DNA from: Candidatus Scalindua sp.
Lineage (GTDB): Bacteria > Planctomycetota > Brocadiia > Brocadiales > Scalinduaceae
Direction of reading: 5' to 3'
NCBI GenBank assembly: GCA_021777035.1
Contig: JAIQZR010000010.1
Coordinates: forward strand, 62,001-126,000
DNA length: 64,000 nucleotides
This document shows, piece after piece, positions 17,850-26,902 of the stretch. The position numbers and the translations under genes are program-made. Positions within the stretch are counted from its first letter, which is position 1. The number at the start of each line of letters is the position of its first letter. Under the pieces are notes generated by a model, which ran no database searches, had not been told where the DNA came from, and saw only the letters and a list, made by a program, of their open reading frames with translations.

Positions 17850-18707
17850 TCAGTTGTTATCGTGATTCTCAGCAAGGAAGGAGTTAAAACCATATTTGGT
17901 AAATATCTCATTAAGCCTATCATTATTAAAATTTGTGAGGTGGCAAGCTTTGAGATTAAAATCCAGAGAAATTCCAATATTTATAGTTACCAGGCGTTTT
18001 GATAGTCTGGCCAGTTCTGCGTATTTCAACAAATTTTCTTGTTTTTTATTTCCCTTTATCTTTTCAATATTTGATAACACATTTTCCAATGATTTCCATT
18101 CTCTAATAAGATTCAAAGCTGTTTTAATGCCAATACCAGGAATGCCTGGTATGTTGTCGCTTGAGTCTCCACTAAGCGCAAGTACATCAATAAAACTTTT
18201 TGGCTCAATTCCCATTTCATTTTGTATCTTGGTAATATCCCGAATCTCCTTCTTCCTGGGATTAAAAACTTTTATATGCTCATCAATTAGCTGATCCATG
18301 TCTTTATCTGTAGTTATAATCGTGCATTCGATATTTTCCATAGATACTTTTTTTGAAATTGTTCCAATTATGTCATCAGCTTCAAAACCCTGAATTGCAA
18401 AGATCGGTATATTGTAAGCGTTAATTACGTCAAACATAAGAGGTATCTGAGATACAAGATCATCAGGAGTAGGTTTTCTATGCGCTTTATATTCTTTATA
18501 TTCCAGGTGTCTGAATGTTGGCCCTTTAGAATCAAAAGCTATTGCCATGTAATAAGGCCTGTCCTCTTTTAAAATTTTACGTAACATTCTGGTAAAACCA
18601 TAGACAGCATTAATTGGTTGACCAGAAGGTGTTGTTAATCCTGTGATCGCATAGTAAGCCTGGTATAACTGAGAATGCCCGTCAATAATAAAGAAATTTT
18701 TCGACAC
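17850..18707 (-). CDS. Stand-alone PolA-type 5'-3' exonuclease
   Basis: A 285-aa protein corresponding to the N-terminal 5' nuclease domain of DNA polymerase I. Motifs: FIIDGHSQLYQAYYA near residue 7, AFDSKGPTFRHLEYKEYKAHR, the acidic GFEADDIIGT, TTDKDMDQL, and the helix-hairpin-helix region SGDSSDNIPGIPGIGIKTA. It removes RNA primers or flaps. The start is GTG. The gene ends cleanly at a stop next to coaE with no 3'-5' exonuclease or polymerase domain. polA often precedes coaE in bacteria, so this may be a polA that lost or split off its polymerase half, or a dedicated ExoIX-like nuclease. Which one cannot be told from this window. Confidence 0.85.
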   Translation of the reverse strand: MSKNFFIIDGHSQLYQAYYAITGLTTPSGQPINAVYGFTRMLRKILKEDRPYYMAIAFDSKGPTFRHLEYKEYKAHRKPTPDDLVSQIPLMFDVINAYNIPIFAIQGFEADDIIGTISKKVSMENIECTIITTDKDMDQLIDEHIKVFNPRKKEIRDITKIQNEMGIEPKSFIDVLALSGDSSDNIPGIPGIGIKTALNLIREWKSLENVLSNIEKIKGNKKQENLLKYAELARLSKRLVTINIGISLDFNLKACHLTNFNNDRLNEIFTKYGFNSFLAENHDNN

Positions 18708-19131
18708 TTATGGATATTTTAATATGGGCTTGTCTAGTGATTTAAATACTTCTTCATGTTTTCGGAAATAAGCAAGTAGTAGAGAGGTTTTACGAGAAAA
18801 GATTTTCAGGTGACTTTTGCTTATACTTTCAATAAATTATCATAAACATGCAGAATAATACTGATTATTAAGTTTCCAAAGTCCACTTCGCATTCAATTC
18901 CAGCACTAAATACTATAGGAACTCAGAAGTATGCTACTACACAAAAGCTGAACCATGAAGTGTTGATTACCGAATCAGATGGTATGTAGAGGTAGATTAC
19001 AACGAATACTAATTGCGTTTATCGTATTTGTCAAGGTATTTTTTGAAATTAATTTTTTAGAATATTTTAAGTCTGTGCAGCAACAACGTATAACACATTG
19101 ATATAGATTATACAGTTATGTATAGAGATCC
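18708..19131. other. Intergenic gap, no gene seen
   Basis: This stretch separates the 5' nuclease gene from gcvT, both in reverse. It is rich in stops in all frames. I see no RNA gene, clear promoter or terminator hairpin. Confidence 0.5.
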
Positions 19132-20232
19132 TTATCTCTTATGGTCTTTAGTGAAAGGAGTATTTGTAATTTTTGCAGGAAAATCTGTTCCCCTGATCCT
19201 TACACTGATCTGCCTTTTGTGCTCTGCTATATGATTGAGTACATAGCCCATGCCGATGCCGATCTCCAATGTAGGACTGAAAGTCCCACTTGTCACTTTT
19301 CCTATTACGTTGTTTTGGTGGACTATTTCATTATCAGTTCTGGGAATTCCCTTATCAATCATCTTAAATGCAATAAGCGTCCTCTTTGATCCGTATTTAT
19401 TAGCCTTTGATAACGATTCTTTTCCAATAAAGTCCGGTTTCTCAAATTTAACTGTCCAGCCGATACCGGCTTCCATTGGTGTTATAAAATCATCAATCTC
19501 GTTGCCAAAGAGCAGATAGCCTGCCTCAAGTCTCAACGTGTCTCTCGCACCAAGACCAACTGGTTTAATACCCATGTCTCTTCCTTTTTCGAGCAATATG
19601 TTCCATAGTCTTATGCAATGTGAATTGTCGACAAATATCTCAAATCCATCTTCCCCAGTGTAGCCTGTCCTTGATATAGTGAGCTTCATTTCATTTTTAG
19701 TTACTTCTGAAAATTGGAAACGTGAGAGTGAGGCACATTTTTCGCCAAAGATAAGTCGTATTACCTCTTCAGATCTTGGTCCTTGGACTGCCAGAAGCGA
19801 TACCTTATCACTCAGATTAATTATGTTTGTATTATCTGTTTTTAATTTACTTATCCACTTTAAGTCTCTTTTGGTAGTAGCACAATTTACTACGAACATG
19901 TATTTTTCGAGACTATATTTATAAACGATGATATCATCGATTGTACCACCTTCTTCATCACAGATAGGGGAGTATAATGCTTTGCCATCTGGCAGGTTGC
20001 TTACATCATTAGTTATAATTTTTTGGACTAATTCCGTTGCCCCTTTGCCATCTATAACTATTTCCCCCATATGTGAAATGTCAAAAAGGCCCACATTGTT
20101 TCTTACATTTTTGTGTTCACTTATAATGCTATCATATTGTAATGGCATTTTAAAACCGTAGTAATCTACAATCTTGGCTCCGGCGCATACGTGTGCATCA
20201 TATAATGGTGTTTTTTTGTAACTATTGTCCAA
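19132..20232 (-). CDS. gcvT: Aminomethyltransferase (glycine cleavage T protein)
   Basis: T protein of the glycine cleavage system: transfers the methylene of the H-protein-bound aminomethyl group to tetrahydrofolate, releasing ammonia. At 366 aa it has full length. Motifs: YGFKMPLQYDS with the folate-binding region, NVGLFDISHMGEI, SRTGYTGEDGFEI near residue 200 and LGARDTLRLEAGY near residue 240. The start is TTG with AAGAGG eight bases upstream. gcvH and gcvP are not in the window. I looked for a glycine riboswitch in the 187 bp upstream and saw none. Confidence 0.94.
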   Translation of the reverse strand: MDNSYKKTPLYDAHVCAGAKIVDYYGFKMPLQYDSIISEHKNVRNNVGLFDISHMGEIVIDGKGATELVQKIITNDVSNLPDGKALYSPICDEEGGTIDDIIVYKYSLEKYMFVVNCATTKRDLKWISKLKTDNTNIINLSDKVSLLAVQGPRSEEVIRLIFGEKCASLSRFQFSEVTKNEMKLTISRTGYTGEDGFEIFVDNSHCIRLWNILLEKGRDMGIKPVGLGARDTLRLEAGYLLFGNEIDDFITPMEAGIGWTVKFEKPDFIGKESLSKANKYGSKRTLIAFKMIDKGIPRTDNEIVHQNNVIGKVTSGTFSPTLEIGIGMGYVLNHIAEHKRQISVRIRGTDFPAKITNTPFTKDHKR

Positions 20233-20419
20233 CAGAATAACCTCTTTCTATAACAATTTCACCATAAGTGCATATAGACAAGAGAATAGAGTGAAGAGCA
20301 TCCCTCATTCTCTAATGGTTAATGGCATTTTAAGATAAACAAGAATTCTCTTGTAAAGTATAGGTCGTATTAATATATTAAACCTAGAAGTAAATATCAA
20401 ATGGAATTATTATGGAAAC

Positions 20420-21007
20420 ATGCAATTAACTCAAGATGATAAAATTAAAAAGGTTCTCGTTGTCAGTGGAGTATTAGTTGTTATCTGTATAGTGTGTCTA
20501 TTAATTTCTATAAGATTTATTGACAAATATAGAAACAAGGTTGCAGAGACGATCTTGTTAAGACAAAGGATAGAAGACCTTGAAAATGACATAAAAAAAC
20601 TCGATATCAAAACTAAAGAACTGGAAGTTATGAGGTATGACCTGAGTGTGGAGAAGAGGCAAATAGGTAAGGATTATACAACTATCAAAGAAAAATATTC
20701 ATTTCTTGAGAAGACTATAAAAACACTTGAAAATGACGTTAATGATTTACAGCAAACAATAAAATCTGTTGAGGATAATTCAACCGATCCGATGATAGGG
20801 GACATGGGTAGCAGTACTGAGGAGGCACGACTGGTAGAGTTGAGAAGGAAGAATGATAAATTAGTGAAAAAACTTGCTACAAAAACCAAAGAGAAGATGA
20901 TACTCAAAATTGCACTAGAGTCACAGGCGAAAAGATTGGGACTGGCAGAAAGCTACAATCCTGAGTTAAAGAATATATTTAAAAATCTTGTAATTAGTTT
21001 GCAGTAA
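20420..21007 (+). CDS. Membrane-anchored coiled-coil protein, unknown function
   Basis: Family not recognised. The 195-aa protein has one membrane helix (about residues 13-32, VLVVSGVLVVICIVCLLISI) with a short cytoplasmic N-terminus. A long charged, heptad-like region follows (about 40-175, with repeated E/K/L-rich segments such as KKLDIKTKELEVM and LRRKNDKLVKKLATKTKEK) interrupted by a D/G/S-rich linker near residue 120. This fits a bitopic protein with a periplasmic coiled coil, of the kind seen in cell-envelope scaffolds. It lies divergently from gcvT and upstream of the P-II pair, with no evident functional link. Confidence 0.7.
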   Translation: MQLTQDDKIKKVLVVSGVLVVICIVCLLISIRFIDKYRNKVAETILLRQRIEDLENDIKKLDIKTKELEVMRYDLSVEKRQIGKDYTTIKEKYSFLEKTIKTLENDVNDLQQTIKSVEDNSTDPMIGDMGSSTEEARLVELRRKNDKLVKKLATKTKEKMILKIALESQAKRLGLAESYNPELKNIFKNLVISLQ

Positions 21008-21216
21008 AATAATCATTTCAGATTATCATATTTGCATGATGACTGTTGTTATCTGTTTCCTATTCACATCTGCTTGCGTATTGTGTCCATACCGAGAATA
21101 GACGAAATTCAGATATAAGCAAAATGTGGCACTTAAAATGGTGGGAGGGAATGCCAATCGATGGCTAGGTCCTTCTCCGGGAGTAGCATAATAATAGATG
21201 AACGGATTAACATAGA

Positions 21217-21246
21217 TTGAAACTAACCGAAGCAATCGTGTAGAAT
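21217..21246 (+). promoter_or_regulatory. Sigma-70-like promoter before the first P-II gene
   Basis: TTGAAA (21217-21222) and TAGAAT (21241-21246) are spaced by 18 bp, ending 48 bp before the first P-II start codon. A purine-rich AAGAGGGGGGG ribosome-binding tract lies between. The match is moderate. Confidence 0.4.
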
Positions 21247-21294
21247 GCGTTTTAATACGAGTAATAATTTTTTTGTTTTCAAGAGGGGGGGGAT

Positions 21295-21669
21295 ATGAAA
21301 CTTATCAGAGTTATTTTGAAACCTGAAAAGACTATGGATGTGAAAGACTTACTGACAAATTTAGGATATCATGGCATTACGTCTAAACATACTTTGGGAT
21401 ATGGGGAATGTAAAAAAACAGTTAAGCAGGTCTATCGTGGAAAAGTTTATGAGCAAAGGACAGACGCGGTAAAAAGAGAAGAATTAGAGTTTATCGTGGC
21501 GGATTATAGAGTCAAAAGTGTTATGGAAGCGATAAGGAATGTTACTAAAACAGATGAAGGGGCTGATGGGAGAATATATGTATTTCCTATAGAACAATCA
21601 ATCCACATTCATACCGGCGACAGGCATATAGGTGACTCCACGGAGACAGGTTTTTACGGTGATATTTAG
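21295..21669 (+). CDS. P-II family nitrogen regulator, copy 1
   Basis: Trimeric sensor of 2-oxoglutarate, ATP and ADP that binds and regulates nitrogen enzymes or transporters. The 124-aa protein begins MKLIRVILKPEK. The T-loop segment reads KQVYRGKVYEQRTDAV, with Tyr52 at the position of the uridylylated Tyr51 of E. coli GlnB. The C-terminal signature TKTDEGADGRIYVFPIEQSI is intact; family members usually have GDGKIFV here. No amtB or glnA is adjacent. A close paralogue follows 142 bp downstream. The MK(L/M)IRxIxxPEK start resembles NifI/GlnK-type members, but I cannot assign a subgroup with certainty. Confidence 0.87.
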   Translation: MKLIRVILKPEKTMDVKDLLTNLGYHGITSKHTLGYGECKKTVKQVYRGKVYEQRTDAVKREELEFIVADYRVKSVMEAIRNVTKTDEGADGRIYVFPIEQSIHIHTGDRHIGDSTETGFYGDI

Positions 21670-21811
21670 GTTTTCAATATAGAGTTATTTTTTGTATGGG
21701 TATTCCGGTTAAAATATAAATTGAGTATTTCTGCTTTGAATGATAAAAGGCAAAGGATAGAGATGCTTTTATAATATAAAATATCATTTGAGAAGAATGG
21801 GGTGAAGTATT

Positions 21812-22186
21812 ATGAAACTTATTAGAGCTATTATCAGGCCGGAAAAGGCATTGGAACTAAAGGACATCTTGTCCGGATCAGGGTATCATGGGATTAATAC
21901 TACTGATTGTCACGGATATGGAGAGAGTAAAAAAATAGTTAAGCAGATATATCGTGGAAAATCTTTTGAGCAAAGAGCAGATGCGGTCAAAAGAACAGAA
22001 CTGGAACTTGTTGTGCCGGATAATAAAGTCGACAATGTTATAAGAACAATTAGAAACATTGCCGTAACCAATCACGGTGCTGATGGGCGTATATATGTAT
22101 TTTCAATGAATGACTCAGTACATATTCATTCAGGTGAAGTACATTTGGGTGATGCCAGTGAAAAGGAATTAAAAGACGAACTTTGA
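21812..22186 (+). CDS. P-II family nitrogen regulator, copy 2
   Basis: Tandem paralogue of the preceding gene, same length (124 aa) and clearly derived by duplication (MKLIRAIIRPEK start, GADGRIYVF signature). The T-loop reads KQIYRGKSFEQRADAV: the residue at the uridylylation position is Phe52, so this copy should not be modified there even if copy 1 is. The rest of the T-loop is nearly the same, so the two may form mixed trimers with different modification states (inference). Ribosome-binding site GGGGTG lies before ATG 21812. Confidence 0.87.
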   Translation: MKLIRAIIRPEKALELKDILSGSGYHGINTTDCHGYGESKKIVKQIYRGKSFEQRADAVKRTELELVVPDNKVDNVIRTIRNIAVTNHGADGRIYVFSMNDSVHIHSGEVHLGDASEKELKDEL

Positions 22187-22327
22187 GATACAATACCGGC
22201 TCGTCCAGTTTGTTGAATGAGAACGTAGTTCAAGAGTCGGTATTACAATACTAAGGAGTTTAGGACTTACAAATTGAGGAATCAATTTACTCCATGAATT
22301 ACCCAATTCCTAAATTCTGATTTTTGT

Positions 22328-22729
22328 TCAATAACCGTGCTTCTCAAGTTCCGGATAGAATTTTTCTTCTTCAAACGCTATTCTGTCTGAAATTGCACCT
22401 TTAATGCCGCTGAAATCAGCCATAAATTCGTTATTGTCTACTGTATCAGATGAAGAGTACTTGTCAAAAAATGGTAATAACGCTGCTTGGGCAATGTTGC
22501 CGAGTTCTTCCAGGAAATTTTGTGCATAAGACTTAAAAGATGCATCCGAGTCCGGCTTTTCCATTGCTTCCTGTATTGCACTGTTTTCTTCTCCAATATG
22601 TGCCAGTAAAGTCTCCTTTAAGCTATTAAGTATTTCTACCCTTTGTTGCCCGCTTGCCGAACCAATTTGTTCGAATAAACTAACTGCTGCCTGATGTGTT
22701 GTTTTAAAACTATCTACAGTTGCTCCCAT
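22328..22729 (-). CDS. Hemerythrin-like HHE-domain protein
   Basis: A 133-aa cytosolic protein with the spacing of a hemerythrin HHE cation-binding fold. His12 is in FKTTHQAAV, LLAHIGEENSAI lies near residue 50, and the C-terminal EEEKFYPELEKHGY carries further Glu/His ligands. The family binds a di-iron centre and is linked to O2, NO or iron handling. A strong AAGGAGG precedes the ATG. Some expected His ligands in the third helix are not obvious, so iron binding is inferred. It is a single gene between the P-II pair (convergent) and the pnt operon. Confidence 0.72.
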   Translation of the reverse strand: MGATVDSFKTTHQAAVSLFEQIGSASGQQRVEILNSLKETLLAHIGEENSAIQEAMEKPDSDASFKSYAQNFLEELGNIAQAALLPFFDKYSSSDTVDNNEFMADFSGIKGAISDRIAFEEEKFYPELEKHGY

Positions 22730-22942
22730 ATGGTCATCCTCCTTGTTTTATTTTAAAAAATTAAGAAATCATGGAAATAATAAATATCTGCTTAAGATGG
22801 TATTTGTTACAATATACGGTATTATTATCTCGAAAACCTGGCAAAATATTTCTAGTTAAAGTCTATTAGTTTGGTAATTTAACAATAGTTAAATACAATA
22901 ACAACAAAAAATATTTTAAAGGAGCTATATTCAACACGATAA

Positions 22943-24310
22943 TTACGTTTTAAGCAACTTTATCATCGTATTGATACTATCTTTAGCATCACCAAAAATC
23001 ATCAGTGTTTTTTTCTGGTAAAAAAGCCCATTGTCTACACCGCTGAAACCTGGACTTAAACTTCTCTTACATATAATCACACTCCTTGCCTGGTCTGCGT
23101 TAAGAATAGGCATGCCATAGAGTGGACTCTCTTTGTCAGACCTTGCCGAAGGGTTAACAACATCATTTGCACCAACAACTAACGCAACGTCGGCATTTTG
23201 AAAATCATCATTAATATCTCCCAGGTCGAAAAGCAGATCATACGATACATTAGCCTCTGCAAGCAAGACGTTCATATGCCCAGGCATACGCCCCGCAACA
23301 GGGTGTATTGCATAGCGTACGTCAATGCCATTACTTATGAGCATTGTTACAAGTTCCTGTAAGGCAAATTGTGCCTGCGCTACTGCAAGCCCATACCCAG
23401 GGACGATAATGATTTTTTGAGCAGCCTCAAGCATTATTGATGCATCTTCTTCGGTATAATTAATAACCTTTCGTTTCTCATTATTATTGTTATTTTCTGA
23501 AACTGTTCCGACTGGTCCAAAAATAATATTAGAAATAGAGCGATTCATGGCCTTACACATAATCCGGGTAAGTATAATTCCTGATGCACCAACTAATGCA
23601 CCGCATATTATGAGTATGTTATTTGATAGGACAAAACCTGTCGCGGCAGCAGCAAGACCTGAACAGGAGTTTAGCGTTGATATTACAACAGGCATATCTG
23701 CTCCGCCAATTGGCATGACGAACAGGACTCCAAGTATTAAGGCTATTGCGAGGATGACAAGTAAACCTGTGCTGTTGGCAGGATTGATTGTGACAATAAT
23801 ACCCATAATCGGAAACAGGGCAAAAAGTAACATGTTGAGAAGTCGTTGGGCCTTGAACACTACAGGCGCTCCCCTGATAAGTCCCTGTAGCTTGCCAAAA
23901 GCGACAAGGCTGCCGGTAAAAGTGATAGCACCAATGAACAGGCTTACAACCATCGAGATGATGACGTCGATCTTTATATCTCCGGACAGCCGATTGTATT
24001 CTGCCAGTGCTACAAGTGCGGATGCGCCACCCCCAAGTCCGTTAAAGAGCGCCACCATCTGTGGCACGGCTGTCATTTGGATTTTCCTGGCTATTATGGC
24101 ACCAATTGCACTACCGATGATGAGGCCAATAATTATTAGAGTGAAATCCAGTATCTCGTTCTTTGTTAATGTTACTACGATGGCTATCAGCATTGCAGAC
24201 ATTGCAAGCTGATTACCCCTCCGAGCGGTCTTAGGTGAACCAAGGTTCTTTAAACCGAGAATGAATAATATAGATGAGAGGAGATATGCAAGTGCGATGA
24301 CAATATTCAT
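22943..24310 (-). CDS. pntB: NAD(P) transhydrogenase subunit beta
   Basis: Proton-translocating transhydrogenase: the membrane domain plus NADP(H)-binding domain III. At 455 aa it has about eight N-terminal helices (residues 1-250), with GLGGGASALVALAEYNR and GGADMPVVISTLNSCSG as conserved membrane segments. The C-terminal domain has IVPGYGLAVAQAQ near residue 300, HPVAGRMPGHMNVLLAEA, VVGANDVVNPSAR and the C-terminal KRSLSPGFSGVDN. It is the last gene of pntAA-pntAB-pntB, 5 bp after pntAB. The enzyme would make NADPH from NADH using the proton motive force. Confidence 0.95.
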   Translation of the reverse strand: MNIVIALAYLLSSILFILGLKNLGSPKTARRGNQLAMSAMLIAIVVTLTKNEILDFTLIIIGLIIGSAIGAIIARKIQMTAVPQMVALFNGLGGGASALVALAEYNRLSGDIKIDVIISMVVSLFIGAITFTGSLVAFGKLQGLIRGAPVVFKAQRLLNMLLFALFPIMGIIVTINPANSTGLLVILAIALILGVLFVMPIGGADMPVVISTLNSCSGLAAAATGFVLSNNILIICGALVGASGIILTRIMCKAMNRSISNIIFGPVGTVSENNNNNEKRKVINYTEEDASIMLEAAQKIIIVPGYGLAVAQAQFALQELVTMLISNGIDVRYAIHPVAGRMPGHMNVLLAEANVSYDLLFDLGDINDDFQNADVALVVGANDVVNPSARSDKESPLYGMPILNADQARSVIICKRSLSPGFSGVDNGLFYQKKTLMIFGDAKDSINTMIKLLKT

Positions 24311-24315
24311 CTGTT

Positions 24316-24609
24316 TTAGCTTTTTTTCTTTCCTTTCTTAAACATTTCCAGCATTCTGTCTGTGACCATGAACCCGCCGACAACGTTTATCGTGGCTATT
24401 ATTACGGCTAGTAGCCCCAGTACTGTGCTGAGCAGTGAGTGGCCTGCACCTGCGCTTATCAGGGCTCCTACAAGCGTTATACCGGAGATTGCATTGGTGC
24501 CTGACATGAGTGGTGTATGCAGCAGGGGAGGAACCTTAGCGATTGTTTCAAACCCGACAAAGATTGCAAGGACAAAGATATACACTGACACTAAAAGAGG
24601 ATCGATCAT
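24316..24609 (-). CDS. pntAB: NAD(P) transhydrogenase subunit alpha, membrane part
   Basis: A 97-aa protein with three predicted helices, equivalent to the membrane C-terminal part of E. coli PntA. Motifs: FVGFETIAKVPPLLHTPLMSGTNAISGI near residue 20 and the last helix GLLAVIIATINVVGGFMVTDRML. It supplies part of the proton path. It overlaps pntAA by 4 bp and lies 5 bp ahead of pntB, the usual three-gene arrangement of split alpha subunits. Confidence 0.94.
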   Translation of the reverse strand: MIDPLLVSVYIFVLAIFVGFETIAKVPPLLHTPLMSGTNAISGITLVGALISAGAGHSLLSTVLGLLAVIIATINVVGGFMVTDRMLEMFKKGKKKS

Positions 24610-25748
24610 GTATCAACTCCTTTCCAGATTGCCTTTCTAACGTGATCGTTTACAATCTTTCCATTGTATGTAACACATGAGTTCTTCGTTATTTTATCTT
24701 CAAAATCGAGTTTTCTATCCTCAGCCATGTACAAATGTTTGAAAAATTCTGTGATATTTCTGGAATACATAGCGCTGGCATCAATTGGGAGTGTAGATGG
24801 AAGGTTTAATACACCGCATATGGTAACACCATGTTTGCAGATGTTTTTCCCGGGTTCTGTGATCTCGCAGTTTCCTCCCTGTTCGGCTGCCAGATCTATT
24901 ATGACAGAACCTTTCTGCATTTTCTTTACTATCTCTTCCGTTATAAGGATGGGGGCTCTCTTTCCAAATAGCTGGGCAGTAGTTATTACTACATGGTTTT
25001 GCGCAGCTCTGTCACCAATGATTTCGTGCTCTCTCTTCATGAACTCTTCCGTCATCTCTTTTGCATAACCAGTGGATGTTTCGGCGTCTGCAACAAGTTC
25101 CATCTCTACGAACTGCGCCCCGAGACTCTCTACCTGCTCTTTCACTGCGGGCCTTGTATCAAATGCTTCCACTCTTGCGCCCAATCTGCGTGCCGTCGCA
25201 ATCGCCTGTAGCCCGGCGACACCAGCGCCCACTACCAGTACCCTTGCTGGTGGTATAGTTCCGGCAGCCGTCATCATGAGAGGGAAGAATTTGCCAAGGT
25301 ATTGTGCCGCTATCAATACAGCGCGATACCCTGCTATACTGGCCATAGAACTGAGCGCATCCATGCTTTGTGAGCGTGATATACGTGGTATAAACTCCAT
25401 CGCAAAACTGGTAATAGATTTTTCACTCATTAGTTTGAAAAAATCATCAGTTAAGGCAGAAGAGAGAAAACCGATATAAGTTGAACCGTTTTTCAACATC
25501 TCAAGTTCATGTTTTTGAGGAGGCTGGATCTTCATGATCACCTCAATTCCTGAATAAAGAAGTTGCGTGTCTGTAACAATAACAGCACCTGCCTGCTTAT
25601 ATTCAGCATCAGGAAAACAGGCTTTTTCTCCTGCACCGGCTTCAATGAACAGTTCATGGCCCTCTTTTAAAAGATGTGTGGCTATTTTCGGAATAATCGC
25701 CACACGTTTTTCCCCCTTATAAATCTCTTTAGGAATACCTATCTTCAT
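24606..25748 (-). CDS. pntAA: NAD(P) transhydrogenase subunit alpha, NAD(H)-binding part
   Basis: The soluble domain I (380 aa), related to alanine dehydrogenase. It begins MKIGIPKEIYKGEKRVAIIP, has the Rossmann motif VLVVGAGVAGLQAIATARRLGA near residue 170, then FDTRPAVKEQVESLGAQF and GSVIIDLAAEQGGNCE near residue 285. It ends with a segment that couples directly to pntAB (ATGA-type overlap). It starts a reverse operon divergent from the corrinoid operon. Confidence 0.95.
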   Translation of the reverse strand: MKIGIPKEIYKGEKRVAIIPKIATHLLKEGHELFIEAGAGEKACFPDAEYKQAGAVIVTDTQLLYSGIEVIMKIQPPQKHELEMLKNGSTYIGFLSSALTDDFFKLMSEKSITSFAMEFIPRISRSQSMDALSSMASIAGYRAVLIAAQYLGKFFPLMMTAAGTIPPARVLVVGAGVAGLQAIATARRLGARVEAFDTRPAVKEQVESLGAQFVEMELVADAETSTGYAKEMTEEFMKREHEIIGDRAAQNHVVITTAQLFGKRAPILITEEIVKKMQKGSVIIDLAAEQGGNCEITEPGKNICKHGVTICGVLNLPSTLPIDASAMYSRNITEFFKHLYMAEDRKLDFEDKITKNSCVTYNGKIVNDHVRKAIWKGVDT

Positions 25749-26116
25749 AATTTTATTGAATATATGTTTTAGTGAAATTGGTTATTATCATATTGGCATT
25801 ACGGTAAACAAGTCAAGAAGTTATTTGATTTCATATTTTGCATGTTTGGGTTGCTTTTTTTCTGATTACTTGTAATTTTTTTTTAGAGGGCTTTAATATT
25901 GGTATTTGAATCGTTACAGGTGAATAAAAGTGCTCTTTTGCGACAAAAATTTTCCAAAAGAACTTGATTTTTTTTTAAAGTGTAATCAAAATATCTAATG
26001 ATTATTAACAATGACTTTTAGTTGACAGCACTAATTATTACCGTAATATATTAAAGGAATATTTAGAGACAGTCTGCTTTTACGTCAAGACATTTAATTA
26101 ATTGGATTCTCATAGT
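25749..26116. other. Divergent pnt/cbiG intergenic region
   Basis: AT-rich region between two divergent operons. A good forward promoter is present (listed separately). I searched by eye for the conserved B12-box of cobalamin riboswitches ahead of cbiG and did not find it. Nothing gene-like is seen. Confidence 0.5.
26022..26049 (+). promoter_or_regulatory. Sigma-70-like promoter of the corrinoid operon
   Basis: Perfect TTGACA at 26022-26027, a 16-bp spacer and TAATAT at 26044-26049. The transcript would start near 26056, about 60 bases before the cbiG ATG. This is the best promoter match I found in the window. Confidence 0.6.
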
Positions 26117-26902
26117 ATGAACTTAGCATTAATAGCTATAACAGGTGATGGAATTAATGTGGCTAAACGCATTAAAGAAAATCTGGCTGCCGAGGTTACG
26201 GTTTTTTTGCCACAGAAATTAAAGCAAACTACGCTGAGAGCAACTTACTATTCCAAAAAATTTGGTGATCAGATAGCCGAACTATTTTCTCATTATGATG
26301 GATTTATTTTTATCATGGCATCTGGCATTGTAGTACGTACTATTGCACCGCATATTACTGACAAATATACTGATCCCGCAGTGGTAGTGGTCGACGATGT
26401 AGGTCGTTATGTTATCAGTATCCTTTCCGGGCACGAGGGGGGAGCAAACAATTTAGCGCATAATGTTGCAAACGTTCTCCATACAGATGCTGTTATTACA
26501 ACTGGGACAGAGGCAAAGAAGGACATAATTATCGGCATAGGTTGTAAACGAGGTATTGGAAGTAACGAAGTTAAAGAGGCAATTAATAATGCCCTCCAGA
26601 ATGCTGAAGTGTCTATTGACCGGGTCAGGCTTGCAGGCACTGTTGACTTGAAAGCTGACGAAGCTGGATTATTATGTGCGCTGGATGAACTTGGAATTCC
26701 ACTACGAGTGGTTTCAAGGTCAGAGATTGATACTTGTGCGAAAGATTATTCTACATCAGATTTTGTAATAGAGAAGATTGGAGTGGGAGGTGTTAGTGAA
26801 CCGGCAGCTCTTATTTCAGGGAGGAAGACAAAATTAATACTAAAGAAGCAGAAATATCCCGGGATAACAGTCGCAATAGCACAGGAAAACTTTTCGTGGT
26901 AG
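26117..26902 (+). CDS. cbiG: Cobalt-precorrin-5A hydrolase CbiG
   Basis: Opens the lactone ring of cobalt-precorrin-5A, releasing the C20 fragment, in the anaerobic corrin pathway. ATG at 26117 gives 261 aa starting MNLALIAITGDGINVAKRI, matching the family start; a TTG five codons earlier is open but adds nothing recognisable. Motifs: IFIMASGIVVRTIAPHI near residue 75, ISILSGHEGGANNLAHNVA near residue 105, GIGCKRGIGSNEVKEAI near residue 140 and the C-terminal KYPGITVAIA. It overlaps cobJ by 7 bp. Its presence indicates the early-cobalt (anaerobic) route. Confidence 0.92.
   Translation: MNLALIAITGDGINVAKRIKENLAAEVTVFLPQKLKQTTLRATYYSKKFGDQIAELFSHYDGFIFIMASGIVVRTIAPHITDKYTDPAVVVVDDVGRYVISILSGHEGGANNLAHNVANVLHTDAVITTGTEAKKDIIIGIGCKRGIGSNEVKEAINNALQNAEVSIDRVRLAGTVDLKADEAGLLCALDELGIPLRVVSRSEIDTCAKDYSTSDFVIEKIGVGGVSEPAALISGRKTKLILKKQKYPGITVAIAQENFSW

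Noticed and set aside
25749-26101. Cobalamin riboswitch before cbiG
   Set aside because: I looked for the conserved B12-box and found no match. The leader after the predicted start is only about 60 bases.
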